Of a stretch of 64,000 nt of DNA, positions 60,042 to 64,000 are shown one piece after another; the first letter of the stretch is position 1, and every line of letters begins with the position of its first letter. The DNA comes from Shinella granuli (GTDB taxonomy: Bacteria; Pseudomonadota; Alphaproteobacteria; Rhizobiales; Rhizobiaceae), in assembly GCF_004341885.1 (NCBI RefSeq), contig NZ_SLVX01000009.1, positions 1 to 64,000 of the forward strand. Reading direction: 5' to 3'. The notes beneath the pieces were generated by a model. The model ran no database searches. It had not been told where the DNA came from and worked only from the letters and a program-made list of their open reading frames with translations. The position numbers were made by a program, and so were the translations under genes.

Positions 60042-61025
60042 TTACTTCTGGAGTTCGGCCGGGATGATCTTGGCCGCTTCCGCCTTCACGTCAACCTTGG
60101 GGAAGACATCCGGATAGAGATAATGGGCCGCCTCGCGCAGGACGATCTCCCGGGCGATCGGGCCATTGGTCTCCACCCATTGGTCTCCGACATAGAAGAC
60201 CCGGTTGTTCTTGACGGCGGTGAGTTCCTTCCAGATCGGGTTGTTCTCGTGCGGGCGGTCCGGACCGTAATCATAGATGAAGAGGACCTCCGGATCCTTT
60301 TCAAGCATGGTTTCGAGGCTGAGATCGATGCCGAACTCGCCGCCCGGTATCATGGCGCCTGCGATGTTCTCGCCGCCGATGGCGTTCACGATCGATGCGG
60401 AAGTGTTCTCGTCATGGAAGGCGAAGGGCACTTCGCCGCCCCACATGATGGCGTAACGGGGATGCGTATCCTTCGGCGCCTTGGCCGCGATCTCGGCAAG
60501 ATGCGCGCGGAATTCCTTGTTCAGTTCGACGCCGCGTTCGGGCTTGCCGAGGAGTTTTGCCAGCGCCTCGATTTCCCTGTCGCTGCCGTCCAGCAGTTCC
60601 ATGTTCCAGGCGACATAGGGCGCGATCTTCTCGAGCTGCGGCGCATTGCCGACGGTATAGCGGCGGATGGCGACGATAAGATCCGGCTTTGCTTCCGAGA
60701 GCAATTCGAGGTTCGGCTTCGCACGCTGGCCGATCTGCGTCATTTCGCCGGTGAGGCCGAGCAGGAATTCCGGCGGGCGACCCGCCACCATGTAGGTGCT
60801 GGCGACCGGCTTGATGCCGAGCGCCAGCGCCACGTCATCGGCGAAGAACGAAATCGAGGCGATGCGCTTCGGATGGGCGGGGACCTCGACCTCCACACCG
60901 CGATCATCGGTCACCGCCTGCATCGCCTCCTCGGCAAGCACGGTGTTCATGCCGGCAACGAGGCAGGCGGCGAAGACGCCGGACAGAAGGGCGCGCCTGC
61001 TCGACAAGGCAAAACTGGAAAACAT
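60042..61025 (-). CDS. Ferric-siderophore ABC binding protein (FecB-like)
   Basis: A 327-residue secreted protein. The ATG at 61025 behind GAGGGAGAG gives a twin-arginine-like signal (SSRRALLSGVFAACLVAG). The class III binding-protein body has HPKRIASISFFADDVALALG, LLSEAKPDLIVAIRRYTV and WGGEVPFAFHDENTS, and ends with a partial EIVLREAAHYLYPD. It is first of a four-gene operon. No outer-membrane receptor is adjacent, in contrast to the RirA-box locus, which has a receptor but no permease. Confidence 0.92.
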   Translation of the reverse strand: MFSSFALSSRRALLSGVFAACLVAGMNTVLAEEAMQAVTDDRGVEVEVPAHPKRIASISFFADDVALALGIKPVASTYMVAGRPPEFLLGLTGEMTQIGQRAKPNLELLSEAKPDLIVAIRRYTVGNAPQLEKIAPYVAWNMELLDGSDREIEALAKLLGKPERGVELNKEFRAHLAEIAAKAPKDTHPRYAIMWGGEVPFAFHDENTSASIVNAIGGENIAGAMIPGGEFGIDLSLETMLEKDPEVLFIYDYGPDRPHENNPIWKELTAVKNNRVFYVGDQWVETNGPIAREIVLREAAHYLYPDVFPKVDVKAEAAKIIPAELQK

Positions 61026-61251
61026 GGTTCTCTCCCTCGATGTGATCAGTGATGACAGCGGCGCACGGCAGGTCGCATACGGGGTTGCGCCAAATGCATG
61101 CCGCGGCCCGGCAGAAAGCCCGGCGCGGATGGATCGCGCCGATTGCGGATATCGGTCTTCAAGACGGGCTTCCCGGATCATTCTTGTGGTTCGGAGAGAA
61201 TGTGGATAGATATGGTCAACTTATTTGCAAGCGAAAGATTCTCACGCGGGC

Positions 61252-62148
61252 ATGAGAAATCCTCAATCCAACCGCGCCAAACTGCCGCCGCTGGCGACGC
61301 TACCGGCCTTTTCCATCGCGGCCCGCACGGGCAGCCTCACGCTGGCGGCGCGGGAACTGCACCTGACGCCCGGCGCGATCAGCCGGCAGATCAAGTCGCT
61401 GGAAGATGCGCTCGGCGTCCAGCTCTTCCACCGCGGGCACAATGCGATTTCGCTCACCGATGCGGGACGGCAATATCTGATCCATGTGAACGCGGCCCTC
61501 GCCACGCTGGAGAACGGCACGCGCGCCCTTCTGCCGGATCGCGTGCGCCTGGTGATCCAGGCGCCGATCACGCTGGCGCGGCGCTGGCTCATTCCAAGGC
61601 TCGGCGCCTATCTTCAGGAAAACCCCAGCGTCGATCTCAACATCCAGTCGCTCGCGCTCGGCGCCGGCGATGTTCCCGATGTCACGGTCAGTTACAAGAG
61701 AGGTTCCGACGAGGCGCGGTTTGCCTCCGCCTTCCTGCTCGACCGGACGGTCGCCGTCTGCTCGCCACTTCTGATCGGCAGCATGGCGAAGACGGTGACG
61801 CCGGACGCGCTGCTGGACCTGCCGATCCTGCTCGACACCGCGGATGCATGGTCATGGCGGCGCTGGTGCGCGGCGGCGGACATCCCGTTCCAGCCGCGCA
61901 GCGGCAGCATCACCTTCGATACCGACGAAGCCTCCATCGATGCCTGCATGACCGGCCTCGGCATCGGCCAGGCGAGCCCGTCGCTGATCGAGCGGGAGTT
62001 GCGCGAAGGCCAGCTTATACAGCTCTGCCCGGCCATCAACCCGATCGTCGGAGCCTACGAGATCGCGGGGCCAGCCCCCACGGACCGGGCGGCCGGGTTC
62101 GATCAGTGGCTCCAGACCTGGCGGACCGAGGCGGCGACGCGATCGTAA
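61252..62148 (+). CDS. LysR-family regulator (GcvA-like)
   Basis: A 298-residue LysR-type protein. The winged helix is LPAFSIAARTGSLTLAARELHLTPGAISRQIKSLEDALG, and the effector domain begins at about residue 90 (VRLVIQAPITLARRWLIPRLG). It belongs to the GcvA-like branch. It faces the siderophore operon divergently and the flavin monooxygenase convergently, so the iron operon is the more natural target by location. Start chosen at ATG 61252; a TTG at 61225 is possible. Confidence 0.88.
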   Translation: MRNPQSNRAKLPPLATLPAFSIAARTGSLTLAARELHLTPGAISRQIKSLEDALGVQLFHRGHNAISLTDAGRQYLIHVNAALATLENGTRALLPDRVRLVIQAPITLARRWLIPRLGAYLQENPSVDLNIQSLALGAGDVPDVTVSYKRGSDEARFASAFLLDRTVAVCSPLLIGSMAKTVTPDALLDLPILLDTADAWSWRRWCAAADIPFQPRSGSITFDTDEASIDACMTGLGIGQASPSLIERELREGQLIQLCPAINPIVGAYEIAGPAPTDRAAGFDQWLQTWRTEAATRS

Positions 62149-62167
62149 GGTCTGCTTGCGGACGGCA

Positions 62168-63583
62168 TCACGTCCCGACCGACTTCAACGCCGGAACATG
62201 CTCGGCCTCGCGCCGCTTGACGGCCTCGATATCCCGGTAGCCGTCGGCCGGATGGGTTTTCGGCAGATATGGTCCCTCGCCGAACAGTTTTTCGCGCAGC
62301 GTTCCGGGGCGGTAGGCCGTCGGATAGGCGCCGCGCTTCTGCAGTTCCGGCACGATATGGGCGACGACATCCTCGAAACTGTCGGGCGTCACCGCATAGG
62401 CGAGGTTGAAGCCGTCGACATCCGTATCCGCCACCCATTCCTGCAGGATGTCGGCGATGTGCTCCGGCGAGCCGACGAAGACCGGCCCCATGCCGCCAAT
62501 GCCGCCGAACTGGGCGAGCTCGTCGATGGTCCAGGATTTGTCGCCGCCGGCAATGTGCTCGACGAAGGAATGGATGGCATTTGTCTCGATCTTCTCCACG
62601 ACGTCCGTCGGCGCATACTGGCCGAAGTCGATACCGCTCCAGCCCGACATGAAGGTGAGCGAGCCGTCGTAGGAGACGTAGCCCTTGTAGTCCTCGAATT
62701 TCCTTTGTGCCTTTTCTTCCGTCTCGTCGGTGATGATGGTGACGAGCGTGTAGATGAAGACCTTCTTCGGATCGCGGCCGGCGGCGGCGATGCGCTGGCG
62801 GATATCGGCGACATAGGCCTTGAGCACCGACTTGGTCGGCGCTGCGACGAAGATGCACTCCGCATGGGCGGCAGCGAACGCCTTGCCCGGGCCGGAGGCG
62901 CCCGCCTGGTAGAGCACGGGGGTGCGCTGCGGCGAGGGTTCCGTCAGGCCGTAGCCGGGCACCTCGAAATACTTGCCCTTGTGGCCGATCTCATGGACCT
63001 TCTCCGGATGGGTGAAGATGCGTTTTTCACCATCACGCACCACAGCCCCCTCTTCCCAGGAACCTTCGAGCAGCTTGTAGAGCACCTCGACATATTCGGC
63101 GGCGACCTCGTAGCGGTTGTCGTGCCGGCGCAGGCCGCCCTGCCCGACATTCTTCGCGCCGCTTTCAAGGTAGGAGGTGACGATGTTCCAGCCGACGCGG
63201 CCCTTGGAGTGGTGGTCGGCCGTCGCGAGGCGTCGGGCGAAGGTATAGGGATGCTCGAAGGAGGTGGACGCCGTGATGCCGATGCCGAGATGTTCGGTGG
63301 CAAGCGCGATGGGGGCGGCAAGCTGGAGCGGATCGTTCACCGGGATCTGCGCGGCCTGGTGGATGGCGTGGTAGTTCGAGCCCTTGTAGACGTCGTAGTA
63401 GCCGATGACATCGGCAATGAAGATGCCGTCGAAAACGCCGCGCTCCAGCGTACGGGCGAGATCCTGCCAATAGTCCAGGTCCTTGTATTTCCAGGATTTA
63501 TCGTTCGGATGCGCCCACAGGCCCGGCGACTGGTGGCCGACACAGTTCATGTCGAAGGCGTTGAAACGGATGTGGCGGGCCAT
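62168..63583 (-). CDS. LLM-class flavin-dependent monooxygenase (NtaA/SnaA/DszA family)
   Basis: A 471-residue FMNH2-using monooxygenase. The start MARHIRFNAFDMNCVGHQSPGL follows TGGAGAG. Family text: LARTLERGVFDGIFIADVIG, FEHPYTFARRLATADHHSKGR, GWNIVTSYLESGAKNVG and ASGPGKAFAAAHAECIFV. Members oxidise nitrilotriacetate, EDTA or sulfur compounds with reduced flavin from a partner. The divergent gene at 63823 encodes a DszC/SfnB-like protein, which favours a sulfur or sulfone substrate. Confidence 0.92.
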   Translation of the reverse strand: MARHIRFNAFDMNCVGHQSPGLWAHPNDKSWKYKDLDYWQDLARTLERGVFDGIFIADVIGYYDVYKGSNYHAIHQAAQIPVNDPLQLAAPIALATEHLGIGITASTSFEHPYTFARRLATADHHSKGRVGWNIVTSYLESGAKNVGQGGLRRHDNRYEVAAEYVEVLYKLLEGSWEEGAVVRDGEKRIFTHPEKVHEIGHKGKYFEVPGYGLTEPSPQRTPVLYQAGASGPGKAFAAAHAECIFVAAPTKSVLKAYVADIRQRIAAAGRDPKKVFIYTLVTIITDETEEKAQRKFEDYKGYVSYDGSLTFMSGWSGIDFGQYAPTDVVEKIETNAIHSFVEHIAGGDKSWTIDELAQFGGIGGMGPVFVGSPEHIADILQEWVADTDVDGFNLAYAVTPDSFEDVVAHIVPELQKRGAYPTAYRPGTLREKLFGEGPYLPKTHPADGYRDIEAVKRREAEHVPALKSVGT

Positions 63584-63822
63584 GGGGTCTCTCCAGGTAG
63601 CAGGAATGCCTGACGGCATGGTCGTGCGGCGAGAATAGTACCTCCACATTCTAAATACAGAAATTCTATCTTTTATATATACTAATTTTGGAAATGGCTT
63701 TTCTGGCCGCTGCCCGAAGGCTTTGGGAAGATGCGCGGAAGCGGCGGACACCCGTGCGCACCGATCCACCCATCCGACCGTGGCGCCCTGCCCGGTATCG
63801 GCCAGACCGCTGGAGACCGACC

Positions 63823-64000
63823 ATGACTGCCCTGCACCTTGTCAAGGAACCCGAACTTCAGGACGACCGGGCCCGCCTCTTTGCACGCGCCGAGGAGATT
63901 TCCGCCGATCTCGCCCGCCGCGGCGCAGCGCTCGATGCCGAGGGCAAGCCGCCGCATGCGGAGATCGCCCGGCTGAAGAGCGAAGGCCTGCTGACGGCGC
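63823..64000 (+). CDS. Acyl-CoA-dehydrogenase-fold monooxygenase, DszC/SfnB-like (truncated by window end)
   Basis: The first 59 codons of a gene that runs off the window. GGAGACCG precedes the ATG. The visible protein begins MTALHLVKEPELQDD and has ARAEEISADLARRGAALDAE, then KPPHAEIARLKSEGLL. That pattern, a helical start with HAEIARL and GLL, is typical of flavin acyl-CoA-dehydrogenase relatives used in sulfur acquisition. It is divergent from the LLM monooxygenase. The call rests on only 59 residues. Confidence 0.6.
   Translation, partial: MTALHLVKEPELQDDRARLFARAEEISADLARRGAALDAEGKPPHAEIARLKSEGLLTA

Noticed and set aside
1-64000. Search by eye for CRISPR arrays, tRNA and rRNA genes and prophage modules
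   Set aside because: No regularly spaced direct repeats, no cloverleaf-like sequences I could defend, no ribosomal or phage structural genes were seen.

Overview
The window is about 65% GC with dense, mostly gap-free operons. It looks like an alphaproteobacterium of the Rhizobiaceae (Shinella, Ensifer or Rhizobium type). The pointers are a RirA-type iron-responsive operator (TGA-N9-TCA), a tandem 11-bp-period PHO box, a copy of a common rhizobial intergenic repeat, an IS21-type terminus and a napEFDABC operon. Nothing in it is an obvious core housekeeping block. It reads as an accessory, catabolic stretch of a chromosome, chromid or megaplasmid. I saw no rRNA, tRNA or CRISPR array.

Layout. 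1-5259: an IS21-like end, a hypothetical gene, then a Pho-box-controlled alkaline phosphatase followed by a periplasmic CxxC protein and a MacB/LolCDE-like ABC exporter with a His-rich loop. 5338-13173: a six-gene minus-strand operon (PdxA-family dehydrogenase, TctCBA transporter, TIM-barrel isomerase, single-chain dihydroxyacetone kinase) divergent from a GntR regulator, probably for a hydroxy acid. 13361-17987: periplasmic nitrate reductase napEFDABC with a Crp/Fnr-type box upstream. 18343-24032: TonB receptor, binding protein and siderophore-interacting reductase behind a RirA box, with a divergent AraC regulator.

24043-35735: an amine or amino acid catabolic region. One minus-strand operon encodes a new 71-aa protein, a Tm-1-like protein, a HAD hydrolase, a class III aminotransferase, an AGXT2L-type phospho-lyase and an APH-fold kinase. 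Around it lie an aromatic-amino-acid-decarboxylase-like enzyme, an aldehyde dehydrogenase, an APC permease and an IclR regulator. Two promoter regions about 5 kb apart are diverged copies of the same roughly 88-bp sequence and share a 17-bp palindrome, which ties the region into one regulon. 35751-38752: Lrp, alanine racemase and D-amino acid dehydrogenase (alanine catabolism). 38774-44062: D,D-carboxypeptidase, MFS transporter, a RES/Xre toxin-antitoxin pair, a degenerate histidine phosphatase and a TetR regulator.

44156-56158: a second catabolic cluster with a polyamine-type ABC importer, SDR, zinc alcohol dehydrogenase, a divergent histidinol-dehydrogenase-family enzyme, an FMN 2-hydroxyacid oxidase, a kinase, a HutC-type regulator and a HisC-type aminotransferase. 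A 13-bp sequence shared by two intergenic regions is the likely operator. The enzyme set suggests oxidation of an alcohol to a hydroxy acid, then a keto acid, then an amino acid. 56511-61025: a methyltransferase and a FecBCDE-type ferric-siderophore ABC transporter. 61252-64000: a LysR regulator, an LLM-class flavin monooxygenase and the start of a DszC/SfnB-like acyl-CoA-dehydrogenase-fold enzyme, probably organosulfur or related oxidation.
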